DNA of 64,000 nucleotides from Strongylocentrotus purpuratus (Eukaryota; Echinodermata; Echinoidea; Camarodonta; Strongylocentrotidae). A model generated the notes under the pieces. It was not told where the DNA came from. It saw only the letters and a program-made list of their open reading frames with translations, and ran no database searches. The translations under genes were made by a program, and so were the position numbers. Below, in pieces: positions 25,430-38,400 of this stretch (positions are counted from its first letter, which is position 1; each line of letters starts with the position of its first letter). The stretch spans positions 7,590,242 through 7,654,241 of the forward strand of contig NW_022145611.1 in assembly GCF_000002235.5 (NCBI RefSeq), written 5' to 3'.

Positions 25430-25898
25430 AAAAATGTTCATCTGACCGTAATTAAATGCTTAAAACCCCAGAGCTTACGGGGGCTCCGCCCCCTGGACCC
25501 TACCAAGGGATAAGGCGGGCCCCTGGATGCTCACCTGACCGTAATTAAATACCTAAAACCCCTGAGCTTCCAATGGCTCTGCCCCCTGGGCCCCAACAAG
25601 GACTCTAAGGTGGGCCCCTGGATGCTCATCTGACCGTAATTAAATACCTAAAACCCTGAGCTTCCGGGGGCTCTGCCCCCCCCCCCCTGGACCCTACCAA
25701 GGGCCCTAATAGGCGGGCCCCTGGATGCTCATCTGACCGTAATTAAATACCTAAAACCCCCGAGCTTCCAGGGGCTCTGCCCCCTGGACCCCAACAAGGG
25801 CTCTAAGGCGGGCCCCTGGATGCTCATCTGACCGTAATTAAATACCTAAAACCCCTGAGCTTCCAGAAGCTCTGCCCCCTGGAACCCCACCAAGGGCC
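25430..25898 (+). repeat. 98-bp tandem array, left part
   Basis: Units begin near GCTCATCTGACCGTAATTAA (about 25436, 25529, 25627, 25728, 25825) and include CTAAAACCCCTGAGCTTCC and GGCTCTGCCCCCTGGACC; spacing is 97-101 bp. The inner transposon split the array; it resumes at 28634. Confidence 0.92.
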
Positions 25899-25906
25899 CT
25901 AAGGCG

Positions 25907-28625
25907 CAGGCGCGGATCCAGGGGGGGGCCGAGCGGGCCTTGGCCCCCCCCCCCCGCAAAAAAAAAAAAAAAAAAAAGAGAGAGAAGAAGGAAAAGAAGG
26001 GAGAAAGGGAAAAAGGAGAAAAGGGGAAAGAAAGAAGAGGAAGAAGAAAAGTAAAGGGGGAAGAAGGAGATCGGGGGGGGGGGCCGAAAGGGCCTTGCCT
26101 CCCAGGCTGTTAACCCCCCCCCCCCCAATCAAAAAAAAAATAAGAGAGAAGGAAGGAAAGGGAAAGGAAAAAAAAGGAAAAGAGGAGATACTGGCGTACT
26201 GATAGAGGGGGGGGGGGGGGCTTGGGGGAAATCAAGTTCAAACGTGGTTTATTTCTGATTCCACAACGGTGTATTACAAATAATGCTGAAATGACATAAT
26301 TTCCGAAATTTTTCCTCACTTTTTAGTAAATTATACGTTTGTATGTGTTTGTTGGAAAATAAAAAAATTCCTAAATTTACAACCAGGCAAAAAATATGAT
26401 TCTTGAGATTCCTACATGTTAGGGCCCGAGGTACGGCGGGGATCGAGAGCCTCGAGGCATCAAAATATGCTCATCTGACCGTGATTAAATGCCTAAAACC
26501 CCTAAGCTTCCGGGGGCTTTGCCCCCTGGATTCCATCTAGAACCCTACGGCGGGCCCTTAGATGATCATCTGACGGTAATTTAATGCCTAAAACCCCAGA
26601 TTTTTTGGGGCTCCGCCCCCTGGACCCCACGCCAAAGAGTGACTTGCCAGTGTCACAAAATAATAAGTTATACACAAAAATATGCTCATCTGACCTTAAT
26701 TAAACGCCTTAAACCCCTGAGCTTCCGGGGCCGGCTCCGCCGCTTCGACCCCGGCCACCTCTTTGAAATTCAGACAAGGATTAAGAGTATAGAGAACGGT
26801 ACAACGCATCGTTTTCTTTCTCTAAAACGTCAAAGCCTCGCGCAGGAGGGGAGGAGGGGGGGGGGGGGGGGACTGAATTGAGACGAGGATTCAGAGGCGA
26901 GAACGGTAATACGAATCTTTAATTATTTAATGAAACGTAAAAGCTTATGCGCTTTGCGCGGGATGGAGGGGGAACTAAATTCCGATGAGGATTATTTTCG
27001 AGAACGGTACAATGAATCGTCTTCTTCTCTAATGATTAAATGAAGATTAAAAGCTTCCGCGCCTCGCGTGGGAGGGGGGAACCTGAATTCAGACGAGGAT
27101 TAAGAGTCGACAACAGTACTGTAAAACGAATCGTCTTCTTTCTCTAATGATTAAATGAAACGTAGAAGCTTCCGCGCTTCGCGCAGGAGGGGGAGGGGGG
27201 GACTGATTTTAGACAAGGATTAAGAGTCGAGAACTGTACAACGAATCGTTTTCTTCCTCTAATAATTTAATGAAATGTAAAAGCTTCCACGCTTCGCACG
27301 GGAGGGGGGGCATAATTCAGACGAGGATTAAGAGTCGAGAACGGTACAACGAATCGTCTTCTTTCTTTAATAGTTTAATAAAACGTCAAAGCTTCCGCGC
27401 TTCGCGCAGGAGGGGGAGGGGGCTGAATTTAGACAAGGATTAAGAGTCGAGAACTGTATAACGAATCGTTTTCTTTCTCTAATGATTTAATGAAATGTAA
27501 AAGCTTCCGCGCTTCGCGCGGGAGGGGGGGGGGAACTGAAATCAGACGAGGATAAAGGTTGGAGAACGGTACAACGAATCGTCTTCTTTCTTTAATAGTT
27601 TAATAAAACGTCAAAGCTTCCGCGCTTCGCGCAGGAGGGGGAGGGGGGGGGGGGACTGAATTTAGACAAGGATTAAGAGTATAGAGAACGGTACAACGCA
27701 TCGTTTTCTTTCTCTAAAACGTCAAAGCCTCGCGCAGGAGGGGAGGAGGGGGGGGGGACTGAATTGAGACGAGGATTCAGAGGCGAGAACGGTAATACGA
27801 ATCTTTAATTATTTAATGAAACGTAAAAGCTTATGCGCTTCGCGCGGGTTGGAGGGGGAACTAAATTCCGATGAGGATTATTTTCGAGAACGGTACAATG
27901 AATCGTCTTCTTCTCTAATGATTAAATGAAGATTAAAAGCTTCCGCGCCTCGCGTGGGAGGGGGGAACCTGAATTCAGACGAGGATTAAGAGTCGACAAC
28001 TGTAAAACGAATCGTCTTCTTTCTCTAATGATTAAATGAAACGTAGAAGCTTCCGCGCTTCGCGCAGGAGGGGGAGGGGGGGGGGACTGAATTTAGACAA
28101 GGATTAAGAGTCGGGAACTGTACAACGAATCGTCTTCTTTCTCTAATAATTTAATAAATCGTAAAATTTTCCGCGCTTTGCGCGGGAGGGGAAAAACTAA
28201 ATTCAGACGAGAATTATTTTCAAGAACGGTACAACGAATCGTCTTCTTTCTTTAATAGTTTAATAAAACGTCAAAGCTTCCGCGCTTCGCGCAAGAGGGG
28301 GAGGGGGGCTGAATTTAGACAAGGATTAAGAGTCGAGAACTGTATAACGAATCGTCTTCTTTCTCTAATAATTTAATAAATCGTATAATTTTCCGCGCTT
28401 CGCGCGGGAGGAGAAAAACTAAATTCAGACGAGAATTATTTTCGAGAACGGTACAACGAATCGTCTTCTTTCTCTAATAATATAATGAAACGTCAAAGCC
28501 TGGGAGGGGGAAACTCGCCCCCCCCCCCGCATTACGTCACTGTTGGTCACCATAACGTACCAATATTTGGCTCGCATAATTTCAAATTTGGGCCCCCCCC
28601 CTAAGAAATCCTGGATCCGCGCCTG
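25907..28625. mobile_element. Inner hAT-like element nested in the outer one
   Basis: Perfect 16-bp terminal inverted repeat CAGGCGCGGATCCAGG (25907-25922; inverse at 28610-28625) and perfect 8-bp target duplication CTAAGGCG at 25899-25906 and 28626-28633. It is inserted into a unit of the outer element's 98-bp array. It carries its own copy of the CTGGCGTACTGAT / GTTTGTTGGAAAATAA module (about 26196-26375) and of the 98-bp repeat (about 26470-26750), plus a distinct ~110-bp array. It is therefore a relative of the element it landed in. Non-coding. Confidence 0.93.
26760..28510 (+). repeat. ~110-bp satellite with higher-order repeat
   Basis: About 16 units of roughly 100-120 bp. Each has a GACGAGGATTAAGAGTCGAG-like start, CGGTACAACGAATCGTCTTC, an AATGATTTAATGAAACG segment and AGCTTCCGCGCTTCGCGC, followed by a G run. 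Unit variants recur in order: the variant with AGTATAGAGAACGG at about 26787 returns at about 27680, and the next three variants follow it both times, giving a higher-order period of about 893 bp (8 units). Confidence 0.9.
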
Positions 28626-28633
28626 CTAAGGCG

Positions 28634-28935
28634 GGCCCCTGGATGCTCATCTGACCGTAATTAAATACCTAAAACCCCTGAGCTTCCGGGGGCTCTGCCC
28701 ACTGTACCACACCAAGGGCCCTAAGACGGCCCCTGGATGCTCATCTAACCGTAGTTAAATATTAAAACCTCTGAGTTTCTAGGGGCTCTCCCCCCTTGGA
28801 ACACGTCAATTGCCTTACAGAGGGCCCCTGACCGGATGCTCATCTAACCGTAATTAAATACCTAAAACCCCTGAGCTTCTGGGTGCTCGGCCCCCTGACC
28901 CCCGTCGAGGCTCATGCCCTGGACCCCACGCCAAT
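28634..28935 (+). repeat. 98-bp tandem array, right part
   Basis: Continuation of the 98-bp units (about 28645, 28739, 28837) after the inserted element. Confidence 0.88.
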
Positions 28936-29163
28936 TTACGCACTACCTGATCGATAATACTCCACTTTGAAAAACGTTCCGCGGGACCTGCATGTAACTG
29001 TAAGACTGGTGGTGATGCAGATATTTCGTCTGCCCGCCCCCCCCCCCCTTCCGAACTTTTTTTCTCATTACGTCACTGCCCCTGGAATGTGAGCCCCCTG
29101 GAATTTTTGCCCCCCCCCCCCCCCCCCCAATCCCAAACTGCTTCCGGCGCGCCTGTATCAAGT

Positions 29164-29423
29164 ACTTTATTATTGATGTTGAGTGGAATAACTGAACCCC
29201 GGGAACTGAACTGAGCTTTCGGGAGCGGACTCGGGCTTTCTAGTACGACGATCAAAGATTCCTCTCTGATATTCCGCCATCTCTTGTTGAACTCGGGCCA
29301 GTGAAAAGGGGTTAATCGGAAAGAAAATGGCATCGCTTTCGCTGATATACTTCGGCGTGCCGTGAAGAAAAGTGATCATTTTAAACCTGTTTTCTTGTGA
29401 ATGAAGCAGAATTCAACTCGAAA
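29164..29423 (+). promoter_or_regulatory. ZNF318 5' flank / probable 5' UTR
   Basis: Only about 260 bp of apparently unique sequence separates the outer transposon's target duplication from the ZNF318 ATG. Unless transcription starts within the element, core promoter and 5' UTR must lie here. No TATA box or initiator can be assigned by eye. Confidence 0.4.
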
Positions 29424-32400
29424 ATGAGGAGAGGTTATTCTCGACCGCCCATGGGGCGAGGATATTCTGGAGGAGGTGGACGAGGGTTCGAGCAGCATCG
29501 AGGTGGATTTCGAGGTGCACCGAGACAGAGCTCGAGAGGCATCGACAGTGGTCATGGCGGTGGGGGTGCACATGGTGCAGGAGCAGGTGCCCATCATCGT
29601 GAGAGTAGCAGCGGCTACATGCGGGACCCTGGACCGTCTGGGACAGGGATGATCGGCATGCATGATCAAGCGATGGTCGGCGGTGGCACGCGCCCGTCAG
29701 ATCCGCGGGACAGATCGAGGATAATGGGTGCAATGGATCATCCACAAATGGGACATGAATATGATGCGAGGGTGCAGGATAGAAATGTAGGAAATTATTC
29801 TGCAAATGCAGCGTATGATGTTGGCCAAAATTCAAGATTTAGGGAGCATGGGGAGCGGGAGAAAATGCACATAAGTAGACAGGGACTCAGTTCAGGGCCA
29901 GCAGTGCCAGGCCAAGGGGCTGGGCGAATTAGGGCGGGGGATTATTCAAGCCAACAATACACTGAACGAGGGCCAGGTGTTGGCAGGTTGGAAAGGGATA
30001 GTTACATGGAAAGAGAAAGAAAGCAAGAGAGAAGAGATTATTACCCAAATGTGGAGAGGGCAGATCGATTTAAATCAGATTTAAAGAGCCCAAATGAGAG
30101 TAGTCCAGAGTATTTTTCAACCAATTATCCAACAACCGAGTTGGAAGAGGAAGAATATGGAATGTACGATCAGAGAAGGGAATCTGAAGGGGGGCATAGG
30201 TCTAGACATGATAGAGGGGATAGTCCTGAACCGTACCCAGAAGACGAGTTTGAATACGAATGCGAGAATCCTGACACGCAGTCCGGTACTAGGCAACAAT
30301 CTCAATCGGATATAGAATTGAGCCCTGGCCCTGATCATAGTGGTAGGAAAAGCAACATGTCTGATATTGAATTGACCCCTGATGAAAGGGGACAAAGGAG
30401 CAATAATTCTGATATCGATTTGAGTCCTGAGAGTGGTAAAAGGGGCATGAGGAATGAAGCCGAAGGCCCAAGGTCCAACAGGGATCTGCAAGATAGGAAA
30501 ATGGATCGCACTCAAGGTGTAGATCCAGAGTCTCATTTGACAGAGGACAGAGATCCACATAGTGGAGGTTCTATACTTAAAAGTCACTCTGATGATAGAG
30601 GATTTGACAGGATGGCAAGGTCAGGTCCTGCATATGGAGAGAGAGCCATGGCGACCGAAGATCCTAGACAACGTGAATCTAGGTCGAGAAGTTCTTCCCT
30701 GCCAAGGGATCAACCTGCACCTGATCATAAAGGACGGGAAGCCAATGCAACAAGTGTGGTAATTCCTTATGTGTTCTGCACATGCGATTATTTATTAAGA
30801 ATTGGAAAAATGAATGAATATTAGGTAGGGTCTAGAATGAATATTTTGAATCTTGAAAATATGTTACCCACTTATTCTATGTCATTGTTTGCTTTCATAC
30901 AATTTGTGCAAGCTCTATTTTTTTTTAGTTAGAAAGGTGGATATGAATTATAGGAAAAGGTTGAAGAATTGTATTTGTGTTTAGATGTTATTTCATTCAC
31001 AAATATGTTGTCTAAGGTTTTGAAAAACTTTTGATTTAGCTCGAGTAAAAAGCAATGTAGGAATTGTTACCAAGTGGGAGATAAAATTGATTGCAAAATG
31101 TGAAGTATATTTGTCCCAGACAACACTTCACATTATTCTCGAATGTTTTGAACTACAACTCATGAACTGTACCATCATTTGAGAATTTATAGGAAGATTG
31201 TATGTTATTCAACATGGTATAGATTTATCTTATATACTGGTAGTATGCAGATGGGCTTGTGAATGAAATGTTATTTGCCATGTTACATGTAGCTCAAGGT
31301 AGAGATCAAAGAATATCAGTCTGGATTTTCAATTCTCAGTAAGTGAAATGTGGTGTTTTGCAAATGCTTAGAAGATTCAGTATGTAGTATTTACATTATG
31401 TATTATTTCTATGTTGAATGAATTCTCAATTTGTGTGATTGATTGATTTTTACTGGCAGGTTGTGGATGTTTTATACTTTAGTAAATCTAGGTTTTTCAA
31501 CTTTTTTTCATTCCAAATATGTTTTGAGGAAACAAAGTTGTATACAATTTATCTCTCCCTAGGTTACTCAATAGATCTACACTAGTGCTGAATTTCTTGA
31601 TAAATGATGAGGGCTACTTTGATAAGGAATTGATAAAATATCTTTACTTTTCCATATTTTTAGATGTATGTGCATTGTACAGGTACATGTATTTGGTTTT
31701 CAAGCCCATTTTTTCTTGAAGTGGATGCATGCTTGATAAAGATTACATGTACATGTAGAATAGTAAAGAATTAAGCAAAGGGCAATCCAACCTTGTGAGA
31801 AGCTCATTTGCATGAAAGCATAAAAATAAGAGAAACAGAATGGCAGATGTCGGACGTAATTTTTTTTTCAAACCACACAAAAATTATGAATATTTGAGAA
31901 GTAAGTTCATTTCAATTCTCAAATTGGCGATTTATTAAGTGTAATTTTGACGAATGCACTGTCAACTCTCCTGTTTGTTTCTGTTCTCCTTCGCCCCTTC
32001 TCCCTTTTAGTTTTAGCTGTACTGAACATTTATTGTGTCATGTCATGTCATTATGGCAATAGAATATCATTATCCTCAGTAATACATTGTGTGTGTGTGG
32101 GGGGGGGGGGGGGTCAAATTTTAGTCATTGTATGTGTTGGCATAAATTGCTATTTGCTACGGCACTGCATCACAGTGACATTACTCAGTTTAGCCAAATT
32201 TAAAGTCTCATAAGTATAGGTATTATACTAGAAAATCATAGTTTTGAAGAAAAAAATTCTGATTTTATTCAAAACAATGTCTATCATCGATCTGCTTCTC
32301 TTTCGTTTTATCCTTTCTTGAAGTGCAATTTGCTCTTGGTGTTGGATTGCTGCTACAAAAGGACTCATATATGTAATTCTCACTATTTATAAAGAAAGCA

Positions 32401-35400
32401 ATAGATTGCAATGCTGTTATCTTCAATCTCTCTTTACTCAATAGGAGTCGACTAAGCAAGAAGATCCCAAAACATCGCTTGTCATAACTGTCACCAATGA
32501 CCAATGCCCAGGGAAAGAGGAAGGACCACCTTCAGCCATTGACCGCCTTGGACCTCCAATCCCTCAGATGAAAGATGCCTCAGAGAGACTTGGACCACCT
32601 GTCTCTGCTCCTGCAGATCGTCTTGGACCACCTGTCCCTTCTGCTCTGGGTGCTGCTGCTAATCGCCTAGGTCCTTCCGTGGTAGCTCCTGCGGAAAGGC
32701 TTGGTCCATCTGTAGCTACCCCTCAAGAGCGACTGGGCCCATCTCTTATTGCACCTACCGATCGTCTAGGGCGTCCATTGCAGAATTCCGCTGCACATCA
32801 GCAAGGAGTTGCTCCAGTAGCTGCTCCAGTAGCTGCCCCTCCTAAGAGGTCAAGGAGAAGAGAAAAAATTGTAGTTGATGAAGACTTTGATCTGTATTCT
32901 GATATTCCACCTCCAGAGAATGAGGAAGAAGTGTAAGTAAATGCCCTCTGAGTACAATAAGCTTTGGTTTCATTTGTTTGTTTTATTTATTGTGAAATCT
33001 GTTTTTTAAATTGAATAAATATACATTGAGTGACATGCCCATCTGTCATGTACAAACAAAATCTGAGCTAAAAATTTCTTTCAAAGGATCAATGTGCCTT
33101 CCTGGAAATTATATACTACTAGACAGCATTGTGAAGTCGTAACCATAGCAATGTTTATTTTATTGTGTTGTTTCCAGTATGTGTTCATTCCTTGATTGTA
33201 ACGTGTGTAATACGATTTCATGTGATTGACTTGTTTCAGGATCAGTGTGAAAGAGCCAAAACAGGATCTCATCATCACTTTCCAAGCTCAAGACAAACCT
33301 GCGCCTGTTCCAACTGCAGCTCCAAAGATGTTTCCAGCAGCTCAGCTCATGACTGGTCCAGCTGCTCAGTCTCAACCAGAAGCAATTCCAAAGGTAGTGG
33401 GGCCACAGAGTGAGCAGAGCCATGAGAATACATTACAAGTGGCCTCTGAACCTGGAAAGGAAGTTTCATCAGTGTCTGTTGTAACTATCCCTAAATCCAA
33501 GTGGGAGAGTGATGAAGATAGTTCAGATAAACATCTGATTCTGGTACCAAAGTCTGCTAACACACCACAACCTAAAGCTGAGATATTGAAGAGTGTCAAA
33601 AAGAGAGATCCGTCTTTGCATATGGGACAAATTGTTAAGGATGTCAGATATAAGAAAGCTGATTCTACAAAAATTCAGGAGTTGATAGGTGAGAGTAAGC
33701 CAAAAAAAGAATCAAAAGACAACACTCAGTCTGATGATAAACAACATAAGTCAGAAACAAAAAAAAGCAAGCACAAAAGACGTAATAGGAGCTCGAGTAG
33801 TAGTAGGAGTAGAAGTAGGAGCAGGAGCAGGGATAGGGGTAAGAGAGAAAAGCATGGGAAAGATCGCAGAAGAAGATCTAGATCAGATAGTAGAGATAGA
33901 AGAAGAAGAAGATCTAGGTCAGATAGCAGAGAGAGAAAAGGAAAAAGATCTAGATCAGATAGTAGAGAAAGAGGTTATTACAAAACACGATCATTCAGGG
34001 GGAGGCCGGGGAGAGGAGGGAGAGGAGGGAGAGGTTCTTACAGAGGGGGAATGTATTTAGACAGTAGAGGTAGATATCATAAAGATTCTAGACACGACGA
34101 TCGTAAAAGGAGTAGATCAAGATCTAGGTCCAGAGACAGACGTCGACCACGGTATGATAAACGCAGAAGTAGAAGCAGGTCTAGTTCCTCTTCATCATAT
34201 AGTAGTAATAGCAGCTCAAGCTCTAGATCTAGTTACAGTTCCAGGTCTCGTAGTAGGAGCAAATCGCCCGAGAAAAGTAAAAAGAAAGTGAAAGATCCTA
34301 AGCAAAAGGGTGATGAGAAAAGTAATCGGAAAGAGGTCGAAAAGTTGAAGTCTGAAGAAAAGTCTGCTGACAAGGTCAAAGAGTCTGAACCACCTAAAGA
34401 AGCAGCAGAGAAAACTTATGATATATTCAGTGGAGAACTTGTTAAAGAAAATCCTAAAATAGAAAAGAAAGAAGAGATTTTTGCAAAAGTTGGGGGACTG
34501 CCTGATCCTCTCGGATTAAAGCAACTTACAAAACCAATGAAAAGCAAGATATACTCTGGACCAATCTATGATATGCCTCCACTGACCGTAACTGCTGCAA
34601 CTGAAGCGGATTCAAAACAGTCGGCTCCTTTGCCTCTTGCTGCTGCAAAGCCTTTGAAATCAATTCTGAAAAAGAAGAAGAAAGCTTCTGATGTGCAAAA
34701 GGAAGAGGCAACTGCAAGTAATGCTCCAGACTCGCGGGCACCGGCACCAGTAAGCGCACAACCTGCCCCAACTTCAAGTGCTCCTGATTTGGCTCAGTTG
34801 TCTTCAGTACTAGCAAACCTTATTCCTCAAGGAGGTAACCAGAACTCCCAGTCTTTGGTTACTCTCATCTCTGCAATTACTGCTCAACAACAGCAGAAAC
34901 AAGAGCAAGAACAACAGCAATTGCTACAACAACAACAGCAACAACAACAGCATCAACAAAACCTTATACAACAACAGCTCCAGCAGCAATTACTTCTTCA
35001 GCAACAACAGCAGCAGCAACAACAACAGCAACAACAACAGCAAAGTCTGGGTTTCTTTAACTCACAAAATACCACAAATATTCCTGGTTTGGGGAATCAG
35101 TCTGAGTTCCCAGTAGGCAGTCAAGGCCTGTTTTCACTTGTTGGTGGTCTTGGAGGACAACAATTTTCATCTATACCTGGTCTTGAGGGAGGTTATAACA
35201 ACCCTCAAGGGCTAGGAACTGGAGGTATAATGACTTCATCTGCTACTGGTCTTGGAGGTATACCTTCAGCAGCCTTGAATTCGTCAATCCCAGGACTTGG
35301 AGATGCTAGCCAGAACACACAGCCACAAACATCTCAACAATCTAATCATCTAGCATCCATTCTACAGCAGTCTGGTCTAAAGATGACACCAGAGTTGTCT

Positions 35401-38400
35401 GCTGTTCTTGGAATGAAACAGCCAGACCAAACTCCAGCAGGATTCAGTGCTCAACCAACCTTCCAAAGTGGTGCGTTGCCACCTGCACAGAACATACCTT
35501 TCCTGTCAGGGGCGCCGGCAGTGACAGAAGAAGAAGATCACTTCTTATATGGTGAACCACAGCAGGGATTACAGTATGCTAACCCAAATCAATATGCAGG
35601 CCAATCTCAGGTTCCATTGACAAGTCAAGGGCAGTTCAACTATCCCGGACAGGTGCAGGGATCAGCACCAGACGAATATATCCCAGAGGTTAAACCTGTA
35701 ACAACACAAGCTGACCCCTCGGTAGACTCTAACCAAATCCAAAAGATTCTCTCCGCTATTGGCTTTGACTTTGACATGGCCAAAAAAGTTCAACTTGAGA
35801 AGACGCTAGGATTGCATGAAACACCTGTGGAACAGCCATTGCAACAGCCACTGCAACAGCCACTGCAACAGCCACTGCAACAGCCACTGCAACAGCCACT
35901 GCAACAGCCACTGCAACAGAGTGATTATGAACAAGTGTCAGAGTATGTTAGTGCACAGCGAATCCAAGCTCAGCAAATTCAAACTCAGCAAGCTACTCAA
36001 ATAGAAGGGTCTGCCGTTGCTTCAACTTCATTGCCTGATTATAAGATGGAAGGTTTGAATCAAACTGCTTCATTCCTTGATACTGGACTACAAGTACCAG
36101 TAAGCGCTACTGAGGAAAAATCTGCCAAGAAACTAAGTAAGAAAAAGAAAAGGAAATTAGAAAAGAAAAAGGTAAAGGAAGAGAAAGCTGCGTTGAAAGC
36201 TAAGTCTTCTGATATCGAAAAACAGCCCACTAAGAAGGGACACCAAGAAAATCTGGAACAGAAGGAAAAAAGAAAATCTGACAAAAGTGGCTCCAAGAGT
36301 CCTCTCACAGAGCCTATCAGTGATGATGAGCTTGAACAGAGTACACCCAAGAAACATCCACAGTATGCTGATCTCGCCAATATCAAGATAAAGGTTGCCC
36401 AAACACCTTCTTCATCAAGATCAGAATCAAACCGGAGGATAGTGTTGCTTCCTCAAAGACAAGAGCACCCCGAGTTTCAGGAGGAGAAGAGGCATGTCTC
36501 CATGGAACCAGCTGGAGGAAAATGGCCAACACATGAGAAGCCATATCAAGGAGATGATTACTACAAACAGCAGGAATGGCAGATGAAAGAGCGTAGACAC
36601 ATAGAGGAACAGTTGAGGTTGGAGATGCAAATAAAAGAAGAAAAGGATAAGGAGAAAAGGCGAAAGGACATGCTGAAGAAGGAACAAGAGTGGCTGATGA
36701 GAGAGGTGGCCTTAAAGACGATGGAAGAGAAAATCAGGAGGGAAGAAGAAAAGCTACTTCAAGTCAAGGTACTGAATAAGCGTCAGGAAGAGAAGTTACG
36801 AAGGGAGGAGGAGAAGCTGATACATGATTGGGAATTAATGAGGAGACAGGAATCAAAGAGGAGAGATGCGGAAAGGGCCAGTGAAGCAAGCAGGCAGCAA
36901 AAGCTTAGAGAAGAAAAAGACAGGATCCAGAAGAAGTTGGGACTTCTTGAGAGAGCACTTGAATCATTGAAGAAGCAGCAAGGAGATCTAATGAGGCGCA
37001 AGCAGCACACAAAAGATGGACACAAAGATCCCCAGCTGCTGCAAAACGGCAAACTGCAAGATGAGATTGCTGACCAGATCAGATCTCTGAGGAAAGCCTA
37101 TGCAGATGTTGGCACCAAAGGTCATGACAGGGATGCAGAGAAGAGTAGCACAGAGAGCCGGGAAGGAAAGGAGCGAAGGAGCGTGTCCACTGACAGGTCG
37201 AGCGGTAGTAGAGATGATCGAGATGGAGAGAAAGGGAAGGTATGTTGTCATTTTATCTTCTCTTAATTTTGTGTTGAATGTGCAGTAATAATGTAATGTG
37301 TGCAAATAAGGGGGTAGGGGTGACAGTAATATTCCTTGAAAAATTCAGTGTTCATCTTTGCAATACAAAATATTTATTAAATATTCCTTGAAATTCAATC
37401 TTGAGTAATTTATTTTTTAAGTCGTAAGAGCATGTGAATACGTTAGCAACATTTATTGGATTAAAATTTTATTTTACAGGATTTTTGTTATAGAAACAAA
37501 TTTTTATATCGGACCCAGAAAACGGCAATCAGTTCATGTTGTGTTTTCCATTTTGACTGAGACGAGTATAAACAGAGACAGCTAGGATGGAAAGTAACGA
37601 AGGAACATGTCCACTGATAAATCAGCTGTCAGTGGACAGAAAAAGACCCCTAAAATTCACATCTGTCTATTTTTTTTATATATGCAAACAACCTTATAGA
37701 AAATTAACTGTTTTCTGTAAATTATAGAAACATTTGATAACATGTATGTCTGTTCCTTGTCCGCAAAGGGGCATTTCCAGCAAAGACCAAGGAGAGCTAT
37801 TTGATGGAAATGAAAGAAGGTAAAATGTGTACATCGTGTCATCTTGCAGAAGGTTTAAAGAACAGGTAATGCACTCTTGTGTCAATATAATGATTTTCAG
37901 CTACATTTTTTAAAACCTGTAGGATCACCCTTTTTAAAAACTTTTGACTGAATTTGATTTAGGGGGGGAAAAAAGCCTCTATACAGTGTGGAGGATATCA
38001 CAAGTATTTTTTGCATGCCAAGTTTAAATAACGGTTGACTTTGCCATTTGCTAAGGGTGATCCTACAAATCACCAGAATTTAAGAGTTTCCTGTTCATTA
38101 AAGTATCCCATCAATTTACCACCTCCATTTCTCTGACATTCTCAATTTTTTTCCTTCTTTCTATCCCATCTTGTAGAGTTCATCTTCGTCCCACAGCAAG
38201 CGCAGCTCTATTGACCGGAAGGAAGAGAAAGAGAAGGAGAAAGAGAGCAAGGCTCGGTTCCAGTTCACCTACTTTGACAACGGAGACCATTGGTGCAAAG
38301 TTTGCCAGAAGGCGCTGCGAAATCTCAATGAGTTTTTCATTCATCTCCACTCAAAGAAACACATGAAGGTGAGACCATATAGATATTGTTTGGAACCTTT

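Larger units (their letters stand above)
24753..29155. mobile_element. Outer hAT-like element carrying satellite DNA
   Basis: Left end CATAGGCGCCGGAAG and right end read inversely CAGGCGCGCCGGAAG (12 of 15 positions equal). Perfect 8-bp direct repeats TATCAAGT flank it at 24745-24752 and 29156-29163. About 4.4 kb, of which 2.7 kb is a second element (25907-28625). It has no transposase ORF. Internal order: G/C homopolymer hairpin, a module containing CTGGCGTACTGAT and GTTTGTTGGAAAATAA, then a 98-bp tandem array. Its right end is about 270 bp upstream of the ZNF318 start codon. Confidence 0.88.

Noticed and set aside
25907..28625. CRISPR-like interpretation of the regular ~110-bp array
   Set aside because: Units are contiguous, without unique spacers, in a eukaryotic transposon; it is a satellite array.
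29397..29423. Upstream GTG as ZNF318 start
   Set aside because: Eukaryotic initiation prefers the ATG at 29424, in the same frame; the upstream codons are treated as 5' UTR.
29413..29835. Antisense frame opposite ZNF318 exon 1
   Set aside because: Shadow of the real exon; His/Ser-rich because of complementary Gly/Arg codons, and no family recognised.
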